A stretch of 64,000 nucleotides of DNA from Acidobacteriota bacterium (GTDB lineage: Bacteria; Acidobacteriota; Blastocatellia; Pyrinomonadales; Pyrinomonadaceae), in NCBI GenBank assembly GCA_019639195.1, contig JAHBSI010000001.1, forward strand, positions 124,001 to 188,000, in the 5' to 3' direction. The notes below the pieces were generated by a model, which was given only the letters and a program-made list of their open reading frames with translations, searched no databases and was not told the origin of the DNA. Shown piece after piece: positions 1 through 8,574 of the stretch (its first letter is position 1; each line of letters starts with the position of its first letter). A program made the position numbers and the translations under genes.

Positions 1-188
1 CTGTCTTTGGACGGTTCCAGGATCTCAACGATGTTTGCAAAAGCGATCTTTTTCTTCCGCTGCGTGATCTCCACACGCACACGATCGCCGGCCGCTGCGA
101 GCGGCACAAAAATGGTCATGCCGTCCGCAAATCCAATGCCGAGGCCCCGCGGCACGATCCGCTCGATCTTCAATTCGACGATTTCCAT
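1..188 (-). CDS. TRAM-domain RNA methyltransferase, N-terminal fragment (RlmD/TrmA family)
   Basis: The gene starts with ATG at 188 and runs off the left edge, so only about 62 residues are visible. They form a small basic beta-barrel typical of a TRAM domain (ELKIERIVPRGLGIGF, then VPLAAAGDRVRVEI), the RNA-binding module at the front of 23S rRNA and tRNA uracil-5-methyltransferases. Known family members use SAM to methylate uridine. The methyltransferase domain itself lies outside the window, so the assignment rests on the TRAM sequence alone; a MiaB-like or RimO-like TRAM would sit at the C-terminus, which argues against those. The DUF1801 gene ends 26 bases upstream on the same strand. Confidence 0.7.
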   Translation of the reverse strand, partial: MEIVELKIERIVPRGLGIGFADGMTIFVPLAAAGDRVRVEITQRKKKIAFANIVEILEPSKD

Positions 189-214
189 TAAGCTTTTCGC
201 GGGCTCCAACCAGC

Positions 215-625
215 CTAGTTTAGCCGTTCCAGCTTTCCTTTGCGTTTAATTAGATTCTTGTAATCCCACTGGATCTCGCGGGCAGATCTCAGCCAGCGTT
301 TTAGGGCAGTTTCGTCGATCTCTTCAACGGAGTTATAGAAGATGGACGCGTCTTTGAACTTCGCACCGATGACGTCTAGCGCGTCTTCGCCAAAATCAGC
401 ACCGCTCCAGAACATCAGACGCAAGCCCGGCTTTTGCTTGCTGTAGCCGACGATCGGATTGCCGTCAAGAAACCAAACAGGATGCGCGTGCCAGATCTTG
501 CTTTCGGCATCACGGAGTTCTCCGCTAATGATCTCGGCAAGGCGCGCGCTTATGGCCGCATACTCAGCGGGCAACGCATTGTTGTAAGTCGTTATCTCGG
601 TTTGCATCTGCGTAACAACAGCCAC
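215..625 (-). CDS. DUF1801 (YdhG/YjbR-like) domain protein
   Basis: A 136-residue soluble protein with the pattern of DUF1801 proteins: an N-terminal helical part, then a SKIWHAHPVWFLDG stretch, GYSKQKPGLRLMFWSG and the C-terminal IKRKGKLERLN. Members are small single-domain proteins of unknown biochemical role with a fold related to CyaY/YjbR. A second ATG seven codons in (MQTEITTYNN) is an equally possible start. It sits 42 bases downstream of the methyltransferase gene at 668-1444 and 26 bases upstream of the TRAM gene, so the three may be co-transcribed. No signal peptide or membrane segment is visible. Confidence 0.75.
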   Translation of the reverse strand: MAVVTQMQTEITTYNNALPAEYAAISARLAEIISGELRDAESKIWHAHPVWFLDGNPIVGYSKQKPGLRLMFWSGADFGEDALDVIGAKFKDASIFYNSVEEIDETALKRWLRSAREIQWDYKNLIKRKGKLERLN

Positions 626-667
626 GATCCCCGTTAAGGGCTAGAGGCGTATTGTAGCAGAGACTTA

Positions 668-1444
668 TCAATTCTTTTTGGCAATGATCGCAACTGCGTT
701 CAAGTTTTTGCTGAACTTTCTGAAAGTCCGTCGCATGGTCATTATCCGTCTGCGTTCTTTCGGGTGCGTAGCGATGTTGAACACGATTCCCAACGCCCGG
801 AAAAATCCCTCATCATTAATGACCCTCGACGGTTCGAGCAAGCTCATCGGGTTCTTTTCGATCTTCACAATGCTGAAGCCTTCTTTTTCGAGCAGATCGG
901 ACCACTCTTTTTCGGTCAAAGGGCGGGCATTGACCTTGATCGTTTGAGCCAATTCTCGCTGAATATCGGCCTTTGTTTCCGCCGAGATGTTGTCGGGAGC
1001 AAGCCCAAGCTCGTGAATGCCGTATAGGCCGCCTTTCTTGAGGATCCGAAACGCTTCGCCAATGATCTCGGATTTCCGATGGTCTGCCTGCATCGTCAGC
1101 ATCGCCTCACCGTAAACTTTGTCGACGGAGTTCCCATCCAGCGTCGTTTCCGACGCACTCGTGTTGATGATCTTCCGGTCATCACCTGAGATGGTAGTCT
1201 TGAGATTTGCGGCGGCAGTCTCATCAAGTTCGATCCCGGTATATGTTTTTGGCTGCCGTTTTAGCGTAAGAGCTGCCGTAAAACCCATTCCCGGTGCAAA
1301 TTCAACAACATCATCCGATCTCTTTATATCAAGAGCATCAATTAGTTTAGCGGTAAGCTCACGTCCGCCCGGCCGAAGAACTCGCTTGCCCATCTTTGCC
1401 AGGACCCAATGGCCTTGTTCCGTGTTCGTGTGGTGACTGATCAT
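668..1444 (-). CDS. class I SAM-dependent methyltransferase
   Basis: 258 residues. The Rossmann methyltransferase core begins near residue 40: VVEFAPGMGFTAALTL is motif I (glycine loop for SAM), GIELDETAAANL supplies the acidic residue after strand 2, and GEAMLTMQADHRKSEII with FRILKKGGLYGIHEL covers motifs II and III. The substrate cannot be told from the sequence. The start is supported by a strong ribosome binding site (GGAGGAGAG on the minus strand) ending a few bases before ATG at 1444. It leads a possible operon with the DUF1801 and TRAM genes. The C-terminus is basic (KERRRIMTMRRTFRKF), which could suit a nucleic-acid or membrane-surface substrate, but that is speculation. Confidence 0.8.
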   Translation of the reverse strand: MISHHTNTEQGHWVLAKMGKRVLRPGGRELTAKLIDALDIKRSDDVVEFAPGMGFTAALTLKRQPKTYTGIELDETAAANLKTTISGDDRKIINTSASETTLDGNSVDKVYGEAMLTMQADHRKSEIIGEAFRILKKGGLYGIHELGLAPDNISAETKADIQRELAQTIKVNARPLTEKEWSDLLEKEGFSIVKIEKNPMSLLEPSRVINDEGFFRALGIVFNIATHPKERRRIMTMRRTFRKFSKNLNAVAIIAKKN

Positions 1445-1583
1445 TGCTCTCCTCCTAAACGCCGTCGAAAGAATTTCGTGCGTCTGTCTTTTCCAATGTT
1501 CGGTCTTTTACGAATACGAAAATATGTTCTAGCGCACCTTTTGCAAGGGTTTTCGGGTTGAGGCTGCCGATGGATGGAAAAGT

Positions 1584-2300
1584 TTAGTTGGTATCGTTGC
1601 GCGTCGGGAGGAAAATGTCGCCCTTCGCCAGGACATCGCGTGCCGTGGCAAGGTCTTCATCTTTTAAGTAAGCAACGGTAAAAAGCACGGCATAGCCCTG
1701 TCGGACCGTCGCGTAAAGACGACGCTTCTGCACGCCGGAAGAAGTATCGAGGAATGCAAACTGCATCGCGCCAAGCTTTTCCGCACTTGTTTCGCCAACC
1801 TTAAAGCCCGGCGGCAGTTTGGCGTTCACGAGGCTCTGTCGAACCGCATCCATGTAATCTACCGCATCTTTTATCTGCGGAACCGAAGAGATATTCTCTG
1901 CCGCAATAAGAACAAATGCGTTGTCAGGCGTGCCGGGCATCGACCTGTAGGCGGTCAACAGCACCGTCACATTCTTGCTGAACTGCTTTTTTGCGAGTGG
2001 TCCGAGAGCCTCACTGTTGACCGTATGCAGGTCAAAGCCTGATGACTTCATATACTCGTCAAAATCCGGCCCGGGGATCAGCCAGCTGTCCGGAAAAGTG
2101 ACCTGAAAACTCAGAGTTGGGTTGATGTAGCTTCGGCCGGTCACCGATCCGGAATCGAGCTTTTTCACCGCCTCGCGAGTTTCGGTTCCATCTTTTACAG
2201 GTATCGATGCGGGAAGTTTCTTCGTCGCGCCAGGTCGCTTCTGTGAGAAGCCAGACGAAACGCAAAGAAGGAGAACAAATATCGCAGCACAAGATCTCAT
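1584..2300 (-). CDS. exported protein of unknown function
   Basis: 238 residues starting with a clear Sec signal peptide (MRSCAAIFVLLLCVSSGFSQ, cleavage likely after FSQ). After a Lys/Pro/Thr-rich linker comes a domain with SYINPTLSFQVTFPDSWLI near residue 60, a pattern often seen in secreted PsbP/DUF1795-like stress proteins in which a FPxxW strand follows a YxNxxLxFxxxxP strand. The call of a PsbP-like fold is tentative. The start overlaps the stop of the upstream unknown gene by 4 bases (ATGA), so the two are translationally coupled. Confidence 0.65.
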   Translation of the reverse strand: MRSCAAIFVLLLCVSSGFSQKRPGATKKLPASIPVKDGTETREAVKKLDSGSVTGRSYINPTLSFQVTFPDSWLIPGPDFDEYMKSSGFDLHTVNSEALGPLAKKQFSKNVTVLLTAYRSMPGTPDNAFVLIAAENISSVPQIKDAVDYMDAVRQSLVNAKLPPGFKVGETSAEKLGAMQFAFLDTSSGVQKRRLYATVRQGYAVLFTVAYLKDEDLATARDVLAKGDIFLPTRNDTN

Positions 2301-2974
2301 AAAAAATAAAGCCCGAGCCGCGGAATGCCCGCCTCGTCGCGTAGTTGCTTCATCAGCATCAGCTCGTAGGTCTGCCTGTATTTCTCCGGCTCCATCTCGC
2401 TCTTGTATGGCTTTAGCTGGGTCTTAATACTTGCCTCAAGCCCGGCGAGGTGATTCGGCTCCCAATTCTCAAGCAGCGTACGGTCGAGCAGCTTTTCCAC
2501 ATCGCCCAAGGTCTTATCGACGGTGTCGAGGTCATCAGTTAGATTCGCTTTTATCTCGGAAAGATGCGTCAAAGCACGTTGAATTCCCTCCGAAAGCCTT
2601 TCGACCGTGCAGTTTCGAAGTTTCTCCGAACAATCGTCGATGTGTTTCGCTATTCTTTCGACAGTAAAGTCGCCGCCAGAGGCCGTATTTTCGGCATCGG
2701 CGCCTTTGCCCGTCTGCGAGTTCAGCCATTCGCGATGCTGTATCTCGATCTCTTCGCGGCAATAAAAAAGGCTCTTGATCGTTCGGGTTCCCGGCGGCTG
2801 ACGGTCGAACACATCAAATACCGCCTCGATCGAACGTAAAACGATATGCAGCGGAATGCCGCGTTCCTTCCAGCCGTCGATCATTGCCCAATCTAACGGC
2901 GAAAGGAATAAATGCTTACCTCGCCGGCGGATGAACGTGTCCTCGATCTCCGTGTAGTAATTAAAATAGTTCAC
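2297..2974 (-). CDS. conserved protein of unknown function
   Basis: 225 residues, soluble, no signal peptide. I do not recognise a named domain. The first third (EDTFIRRRGKHLFLSPLDWAMI, then GIPLHIVLRSIEAVFD and PPGTRTIKSLFYCREEIE) looks like a compact, conserved helical module; the rest is charged and helical with possible coiled coil (residues about 100-180). The gene reads divergently from methylmalonyl-CoA mutase, and its last 4 bases overlap the start of the exported protein at 1584-2300. The coupling suggests a shared task with that exported protein, although one is cytoplasmic. Confidence 0.7.
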   Translation of the reverse strand: MNYFNYYTEIEDTFIRRRGKHLFLSPLDWAMIDGWKERGIPLHIVLRSIEAVFDVFDRQPPGTRTIKSLFYCREEIEIQHREWLNSQTGKGADAENTASGGDFTVERIAKHIDDCSEKLRNCTVERLSEGIQRALTHLSEIKANLTDDLDTVDKTLGDVEKLLDRTLLENWEPNHLAGLEASIKTQLKPYKSEMEPEKYRQTYELMLMKQLRDEAGIPRLGLYFL

Positions 2975-3049
2975 CTGGATATTCTGTCTTAGCCTTCATA
3001 GATTAAACGACGACTCGCGGGCCTCCAAAACCCGCAAGTTGGGTAGTCT

Positions 3050-4669
3050 GTGATAACCTATTTCCAAAAAGAAATGGCAGACAGACGCGAACGCTTTTGC
3101 ACATCTTCGGACATCGAACTCCCGAATGATTTCAACCCCGAAAACACCGCGCCGATCTCGTATAAGGACGATCTGAACGAGCCCGGATCCTTTCCGTACA
3201 CTCGCGGCGTCCGAAAGTCGATGTATCGCGGACGTTTCTGGACGATGCGGCAATATGCCGGATTCGCGACGGCCGAGGAATCGAACGCCCGTTATAAATA
3301 CCTGCTTTCCCAAGGCACAACTGGCCTTAGCGTCGCCTTTGATCTGCCCACACAGATCGGGCTCGACTCCGACGATCCGCTTGCTGCCGGTGAGGTGGGC
3401 AAGGTCGGCGTTGCGATCGATTCGCTCGACGATATGCTGACGCTTTTCGACGGCATTCCGCTTGATCAGGTCTCGACCTCAATGACGATCAACGCAACCG
3501 CTGCAACACTCTTGTGTCTGTATCTTGCGGTCGCTAAAAAGCAGAATGTCTCGCTAGACAAAGTTAACGGCACGGTCCAAAACGATATTCTCAAGGAATA
3601 CATTGCCCGCGGGACCTACATTTATCCGCCAAAACCTTCGCTCAGGTTGATCACCGATACATTCGCATTTTGTACGAAAGAGGTCCCGAATTGGAACTCG
3701 ATATCGATCTCCGGCTATCACATTCGCGAGGCCGGTTCGACCGCAGCTCAGGAGATCGCCTTTACGCTCGCCGACGCGATCTGCTATGTCGAAGCCGCGA
3801 TTGCCGCCGGGCTCGCAGTTGACGATTTTGGTCCGCGGCTCTCGTTCTTTTTCAATTCCCACAACAACCTCATCGAGGAGATCGCAAAATTCCGTGCCGC
3901 CCGCCGCCTGTGGGCGAAGATAATGAAGGAGCGGTTTCACGCAAAGAATGAAAAGTCGATGATGCTGCGTTTCCACACGCAGACTGCCGGCTCGACCCTG
4001 ACCGCCCAACAGCCTGAGGTGAACGTCGTACGCACAACGATCCAGGCCCTTGCGGCCGTACTCGGCGGCACGCAGAGCCTCCACACGAACTCGATGGATG
4101 AGGCTCTTGGCCTTCCAACCGAGCATGCCGCCCGCATAGCCCTGCGAACGCAGCAGGTGATCGCATACGAATCAGGTGTTGCGGACACCGTCGATCCTTT
4201 CGCCGGCAGCTATGCCGTTGAAGAGCTCACTACAAAGCTCGAAAATGCGGCAGTTGAGTACATCAAAAAGATCGACGATCTAGGCGGAATGCTGCGGGCG
4301 ATCGAGCTCGGATTCGTCCAGAACGAGATCCAGCAGGCAGCCTATGATTATCAGCTCGCCGTCGAGCACCACGAGGCCATCGTCGTCGGAGTCAACAAAT
4401 TCCGAACTGAGGAACTGGAGCCCGTACCGGTCCTGAAGATAGACGCAAAGATCGAGCTCGACCAGCGTGCCCGCCTTGCAGCACTAAGAGCCAGACGCGA
4501 CGCCGGCACCGTCGCAAACGCACTCGAAAAACTGGCTTCTGCAGCCGCAACAGAAGAAAATCTACTGCCTCACATCCTTTTCGCGGCCGAAAACTACGTA
4601 ACCGTCGGCGAGATCAGCAATGCACTACGCCGAATCTGGGGCGAATACCAAGAAAACGTACGGGTATAA
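3050..4669 (+). CDS. mcmA: methylmalonyl-CoA mutase, catalytic (large) subunit without B12 domain
   Basis: 539 residues matching the TIM-barrel substrate domain of methylmalonyl-CoA mutase, which interconverts succinyl-CoA and (R)-methylmalonyl-Co[29 protein letters not shown] and the signature [15 protein letters not shown]...DPFAGS are present. Tyr69, Arg187 and His224 fall at the spacing of Tyr89, Arg207 and His244 of the Propionibacterium enzyme, which favours methylmalonyl- over isobutyryl-CoA. The C-terminal cobalamin domain (DxHxxG) is missing: the protein ends at QENVRV, where the linker to that domain would begin. The B12 subunit must therefore be encoded elsewhere. ATG at 3074 is a possible later start. 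A role in propionate/odd-chain metabolism fits the citrate synthase and dienoyl-CoA reductase genes in the window. Confidence 0.93.
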   Translation: MITYFQKEMADRRERFCTSSDIELPNDFNPENTAPISYKDDLNEPGSFPYTRGVRKSMYRGRFWTMRQYAGFATAEESNARYKYLLSQGTTGLSVAFDLPTQIGLDSDDPLAAGEVGKVGVAIDSLDDMLTLFDGIPLDQVSTSMTINATAATLLCLYLAVAKKQNVSLDKVNGTVQNDILKEYIARGTYIYPPKPSLRLITDTFAFCTKEVPNWNSISISGYHIREAGSTAAQEIAFTLADAICYVEAAIAAGLAVDDFGPRLSFFFNSHNNLIEEIAKFRAARRLWAKIMKERFHAKNEKSMMLRFHTQTAGSTLTAQQPEVNVVRTTIQALAAVLGGTQSLHTNSMDEALGLPTEHAARIALRTQQVIAYESGVADTVDPFAGSYAVEELTTKLENAAVEYIKKIDDLGGMLRAIELGFVQNEIQQAAYDYQLAVEHHEAIVVGVNKFRTEELEPVPVLKIDAKIELDQRARLAALRARRDAGTVANALEKLASAAATEENLLPHILFAAENYVTVGEISNALRRIWGEYQENVRV

Positions 4670-4696
4670 TTTCCTCTCAGAAACGAATAAAAATCG

Positions 4697-4752
4697 CTGA
4701 CAAACAACGTTAAACTGTGCTATTCTCTTGAATGCAGATAATTTATCTGCAT
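4697..4752 (+). promoter_or_regulatory. promoter with perfect palindrome over the start point
   Basis: A -35-like CTGACA (4697-4702) and -10-like TATTCT (4721-4726) are 18 bases apart. Directly after the -10, at 4732-4752, lies a perfect inverted repeat with 10-base arms (ATGCAGATAA and TTATCTGCAT) around a single T. Its place over the expected transcription start is that of a repressor operator. It precedes the PilT-type ATPase gene. Confidence 0.5.
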
Positions 4753-4770
4753 CTGAGAAGACCCCTCAAA

Positions 4771-4793
4771 AGCCGACATCTTCGGCCCTTTTT
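4771..4793 (+). terminator. small hairpin with T-tract in the pilT leader (terminator or attenuator)
   Basis: GCCGA (4772-4776) pairs with TCGGC (4782-4786) and is followed by CCTTTTTTG. The stem is only 5 base pairs, so it is a weak terminator. It lies between the palindromic promoter and the first ATG of the ATPase gene. It could end transcripts from the mutase gene or attenuate the ATPase transcript. Confidence 0.35.
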
Positions 4794-4823
4794 TGTCTAT
4801 TCTCTCAAAAGCCTTACCCCGAT

Positions 4824-6695
4824 ATGGAAAAACTGAACGAATTTCTCAGAGATCTGCTGTCTAGCTGCAGCGACGAGCTTCGCCTCGAGCCGGGTAAAAA
4901 CCCGTATATGATCGCCGGTTCGCGGACGATCGATATCGCGAATGCGCCGATCCTCGGCACGCAGATAAGTATGATGGTCTTCCCGCTCATACCGCAGGAC
5001 ATCAAGCTGATACTTCCGCACTCGCCCGAGATCGAGTTCGAACATCCGCATGCTCTTGGGAATTTCCAGTTCGTGGTTCGCAAATCTCCTTCCGGCTTCA
5101 ACGTCATCATCCGTCCACAGCTTACCAGCCAACGCACGCCTCCGCCGCCACCGGCTGCGGAAGCCGCAGCTCCGTCGGCCTCTGAGCCCGCAGCATCGCA
5201 GGAACCGCCGATCAGTCCGTCTCCTCAAGCAAGCTTCTCGCCTATACCGCCGTCGGAATACGCCGAATTTGACAGTTCTTCCGCAGGCTACGAATACACA
5301 TCTACGCTCGCTTCCGCAGATGAGGTCCCGGACGCTCTGATCGTCGAAGAAAGGGTTGAAGTGCCCGCATACGAAGTGGCGGGTATGCCTACGGTTGAAG
5401 TGATGTCCAGCAATGATCCGGCGTTTGCCACCGTCTTTTCCGACACCTCAACATATGAGCCCCAGGGCCGACGAGACGACTTTTCCGGTGCGTACGCCCC
5501 GATGGAAGGACAGTCGTATGATGCGGGCACAGAAACCAATGCGTGGCCGCCGCCGTTATCGCCGACAGATCCGCCCACCGATCCGAGCCCTGCTCCGGAT
5601 CAAACACCCACTCTTATGACCTCCCGAATGGACGACCTCTTCCGTAAGATGGCTGCCGCAGGAGCCTCGGACCTGCATTTGTCGGTTTCAATGCCGCCGA
5701 TGATACGCAAAGACGGCCGGATGCAGCCGCTCGCGGCCGGTGCTGAGGCCCTATCGGCCGCGGCGATGAAGGATCTCCTGACGGAGATAATGCCGAAAAA
5801 GAATGTAGAGGAATTCGAACAGCGGCGGGACACGGATTTTGCGTATGAGATCGAGGGATTGGCTCGCTTCCGCTCGAATATCTTCATGGATCGAAAAGGA
5901 ATGGGAGCGGTCTTCCGCATCATTCCCACGAAGATGACGACCGCAGAGCAACTCGGCCTCTCCGAAGCGATCCTCGGCCTAACGCAGCTTTCTAAAGGGC
6001 TTGTGGTCGTAACGGGTCCGACCGGCTCCGGCAAATCGACGACACTCTGTGCGATGGTCAACCACATCAATCAGAATCGTGAGGACCACATCATCACCAT
6101 CGAGGACCCGATCGAGTTTGTTCACGACAACATTAAATGCCTCGTCAACCAACGCGAGGTCCACAATCATACGGATTCTTTCAAGGACGCTCTACGCGCG
6201 GCCTTGCGCGAGGACCCGGACATACTTCTCGTTGGCGAGATGCGTGACCTTGAAACGATCTCTATCGCGATCGAAACCGCAGAGACCGGCCACCTCGTTT
6301 TCGGAACTTTGCACACGACCACGGCGGCTTCCACTGTGGATCGCATCATCGACCAGTTCCCGGCGGATAGGCAACAGCAGATCCGGGTCATGCTCTCGGA
6401 ATCGCTGAAAGGCGTGATCGCACAGACGCTTCTGCCTAAAAAAGGCGGCGGGCGTGTCGCGGCTCTCGAGATCCTGATCGTTACGCCGGCCATAAGCAAT
6501 CTGATCCGCGAAGGAAAGACATTCCAAATTCCCTCTGCAATGCAAACCGGCAAGAATAACGGAATGGTGATGCTTAACGACGCCCTATTCGACCTCGTAA
6601 AGAGCGGCCTTGTCGAACCGAGAGACGCCTACATAAAGGCTGTCGATAAGGCGAATTTCGAGACAATGCTCACTCGCGGCGGCTTCAAGATCTAG
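4824..6695 (+). CDS. PilT/GspE-family secretion ATPase with N-terminal extension
   Basis: 623 residues from ATG 4824; an in-frame TTG at 4728 would add 32 residues but lies at the promoter, so I prefer the ATG. The last 350 residues are a twitching-motility type ATPase: LFRKMAAAGASDLHLS at the front, Walker A GPTGSGKST, Asp box EDPIEFVH, Walker B LREDPDILLVGEMRD and the His box ETGHLVFGTLHTT. Such hexamers drive pilus retraction from the cytoplasmic side. Unlike PilT (about 345-370 residues), about 100 residues of an unassigned globular domain and about 170 residues of Pro/Ala/Ser-rich linker precede the ATPase. No other pilus gene is next to it. Confidence 0.88.
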   Translation: MEKLNEFLRDLLSSCSDELRLEPGKNPYMIAGSRTIDIANAPILGTQISMMVFPLIPQDIKLILPHSPEIEFEHPHALGNFQFVVRKSPSGFNVIIRPQLTSQRTPPPPPAAEAAAPSASEPAASQEPPISPSPQASFSPIPPSEYAEFDSSSAGYEYTSTLASADEVPDALIVEERVEVPAYEVAGMPTVEVMSSNDPAFATVFSDTSTYEPQGRRDDFSGAYAPMEGQSYDAGTETNAWPPPLSPTDPPTDPSPAPDQTPTLMTSRMDDLFRKMAAAGASDLHLSVSMPPMIRKDGRMQPLAAGAEALSAAAMKDLLTEIMPKKNVEEFEQRRDTDFAYEIEGLARFRSNIFMDRKGMGAVFRIIPTKMTTAEQLGLSEAILGLTQLSKGLVVVTGPTGSGKSTTLCAMVNHINQNREDHIITIEDPIEFVHDNIKCLVNQREVHNHTDSFKDALRAALREDPDILLVGEMRDLETISIAIETAETGHLVFGTLHTTTAASTVDRIIDQFPADRQQQIRVMLSESLKGVIAQTLLPKKGGGRVAALEILIVTPAISNLIREGKTFQIPSAMQTGKNNGMVMLNDALFDLVKSGLVEPRDAYIKAVDKANFETMLTRGGFKI

Positions 6696-6749
6696 TTTCA
6701 AGTTCTCCCGGCCTTAAAGGTCGTGTAAAATTAAGTATTCCGAGATCCT

Positions 6750-6789
6750 GATACGTGTCCAACTATTTCGGTCGGATACGTATCTAACT
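6750..6789 (+). promoter_or_regulatory. paired direct repeats upstream of the VWFA gene
   Basis: GATACGTGTCCAACT (6750-6764) and GATACGTATCTAACT (6775-6789) differ at 2 of 15 positions and start 25 bases apart. The pair ends 22 bases before the ATG of the VWFA gene. Two similar sites at about 2.5 helical turns look like binding sites for an activator or repressor; no regulator can be named. Confidence 0.35.
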
Positions 6790-6811
6790 TTTTTTACCGA
6801 CAAGGGGCCGT

Positions 6812-8077
6812 ATGAAGCGATTTTCCAAGTTTTCGTCCGTCGCGCTGATCTTCGCGATCATTTTTGCCGTTGCCGCGGCCGTGGTCGCACAATCTCGCCC
6901 CCAGCGGCCCGACACCGCACCGGGCAACGAAAAACGAAATCCGCGCCCAAAACCTCCGACGGAGGAAGAACTCCGAAAGGCTGAAGAGGCTCGCAAGCAG
7001 GCTGAAGCCGAAAAGAATGCCGTCTTTGAACCGGGAGTCGAAAAGGTCTCAACAAACATCGTCTCGGTCGAGGTGACAGTGATCGACAAGAAGACCGGAG
7101 CTGTCATCACCGGCCTAAAGAAAGAGAATTTCGCGATCTTTGAGGATGGAAAGCAGCAGCCGATCTCTGCCTTTACAACGCCCGAATCTCCGATCACCGT
7201 TACGGTGCTGGTCGAATTCAGCAAGTGGAGTGAAGTTTTTGGTTCGGCCGCGGGCGGCGTATTCGAACCCGGAGCGTATGAGGTTGTCAGGCCGGCCGCT
7301 CTATTTGTTTCCCGCTTTATCCGGCCGCCAAACGATTCTGCATCCATTGTCGCTTTTGATATTCGCCCGACGCCGATAACCGACTTTACGAATGATCCGC
7401 AACGCCTGCGTCAGGCGGTCGACCTCCTTTTCCGAAGCGCTCCGGCGGTTCGCGAGAATAACCTTTGGGATGCCCTTAAGTTTACGCTTCTCGGCGGCAC
7501 GACCGACACCGTTGTTCTGGAAAACTCCAAGGCAAAGACTGCACAATACGCCGGTATGGCGGCGTTGAATGCCCCACGAAAGGCCATCATTCTAGTCGCC
7601 TCCGGGATCGACACTTTCAGCAAAACCACCTACGACCAGGCGCGACGCATCGTTCAGGAGGCGGGTGTGCCGGTCTATGTCATCAGCACGGGAAATCTAT
7701 TCTTCAAACGATACGAACAGTACCTTGGCCCGATGGACGACCTCGCAACCGGGCTGCCCGGACGCCTCACATTTCTCCAGGCGCAGAACGCGATGAATAC
7801 GATCGCAAAAGAGTCCGGTGGCATGCACTTTCCGATGACCTTTGAGAGCGAGATACCTGATTACCTCAACAGCATCAACACACTCTTACGCAACCAGTAC
7901 AACATCGCCTACGATCTCAACCAACCGCATACACCGGGCCAGAAATATAAGCTGCAAGTGAAGGTCGATGTGAACGGTGATGGAATTTTCGACGAGAAAG
8001 CTTATCGCGTTCAAGCGCGCCCGTACTACATCGCTCCGGGCGGCGACTCAAAAGATAAGAGTAAGGGAAAGAAATAA
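6812..8077 (+). CDS. exported VWFA-related protein, acidobacterial type
   Basis: 421 residues with a Sec signal peptide (residues 1-27, ending AVVAQ), a Pro/Arg-rich linker with a charged helix, then EVTVIDKKTGAVITGLKKEN and FAIFEDGKQQPISAF, the entry to the von Willebrand A-like domain common in Acidobacteria (TIGR03436-like). The domain continues with SIVAFDIRPTPITDF, an AIILVASGID strand and YVISTGNLFF. The MIDAS DxSxS motif is not intact (VLVEFSKWSEV in its place), so metal-dependent ligand binding is doubtful. Homologues are abundant in Acidobacteria but have no assigned function. Confidence 0.85.
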   Translation: MKRFSKFSSVALIFAIIFAVAAAVVAQSRPQRPDTAPGNEKRNPRPKPPTEEELRKAEEARKQAEAEKNAVFEPGVEKVSTNIVSVEVTVIDKKTGAVITGLKKENFAIFEDGKQQPISAFTTPESPITVTVLVEFSKWSEVFGSAAGGVFEPGAYEVVRPAALFVSRFIRPPNDSASIVAFDIRPTPITDFTNDPQRLRQAVDLLFRSAPAVRENNLWDALKFTLLGGTTDTVVLENSKAKTAQYAGMAALNAPRKAIILVASGIDTFSKTTYDQARRIVQEAGVPVYVISTGNLFFKRYEQYLGPMDDLATGLPGRLTFLQAQNAMNTIAKESGGMHFPMTFESEIPDYLNSINTLLRNQYNIAYDLNQPHTPGQKYKLQVKVDVNGDGIFDEKAYRVQARPYYIAPGGDSKDKSKGKK

Positions 8078-8115
8078 GTCCTTCAGGCTATCACCTTCCG
8101 GCTGAGCTGAAGGAC
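8078..8115. terminator. inverted repeat between convergent genes
   Basis: GTCCTTCAG (8078-8086) and CTGAAGGAC (8107-8115) are perfect 9-base arms around a 20-base loop, immediately after the VWFA stop and before the end of the opposing gene. There is no T-tract, so termination activity is uncertain. Confidence 0.4.
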
Positions 8116-8130
8116 CCCATACTGCGGCGT

Positions 8131-8547
8131 CTATTCCCCTGCTTGTTTCAGCAGAAGACCGCTCGGTGTTGCCGTGTGGTCAAAAACGTAATTGTACTTG
8201 TATATTCCGAAAGGAAGGATCGAGACCGGGATCGTGTAGTTGACATGGACGTTCACGCCCGGACCCGCCTTTTTTACTTCGACGAGCGCATCTGACGGCA
8301 CTTGATTGGCGGCTATTGCCTTCTCTATGCGTTCCTGGACGTTCTTGACGGGATTTACGTTTCCGGGAACGGCCATTCCCTGAAGAACGGCGGTCTCCAT
8401 GTCGGATTTCATCGCCTCGCCCTGATAAGCGACCGGAATGTAGTTGTAGCCTGCATTTGCGACCAGCAAAATAAAAGCAAGCACGATAAGGAACTTGACG
8501 CCGGCACTGCCGCGTTCATTGACTCGGTGTTTCGTTACATTCTGCAT
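8131..8547 (-). CDS. membrane-anchored protein of unknown function
   Basis: 138 residues. After a polar 15-residue head, GSAGVKFLIVLAFILLVANAGYNYIPV forms one transmembrane helix near the N-terminus, so the remaining 95 residues are probably periplasmic. The build (short polar head, Gly, one N-terminal helix) resembles DUF4845-like or pilin-like proteins, but no type IV prepilin cleavage site with Glu at +5 is evident. The body contains a helical IEKAIAANQVPSDALVEV stretch and two beta strands. It follows aroB on the same strand after 27 bases and may be the last gene of that operon. Confidence 0.65.
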   Translation of the reverse strand: MQNVTKHRVNERGSAGVKFLIVLAFILLVANAGYNYIPVAYQGEAMKSDMETAVLQGMAVPGNVNPVKNVQERIEKAIAANQVPSDALVEVKKAGPGVNVHVNYTIPVSILPFGIYKYNYVFDHTATPSGLLLKQAGE

Positions 8548-8574
8548 TTTTCTAAACTTCCTACGCTGTTGAGC

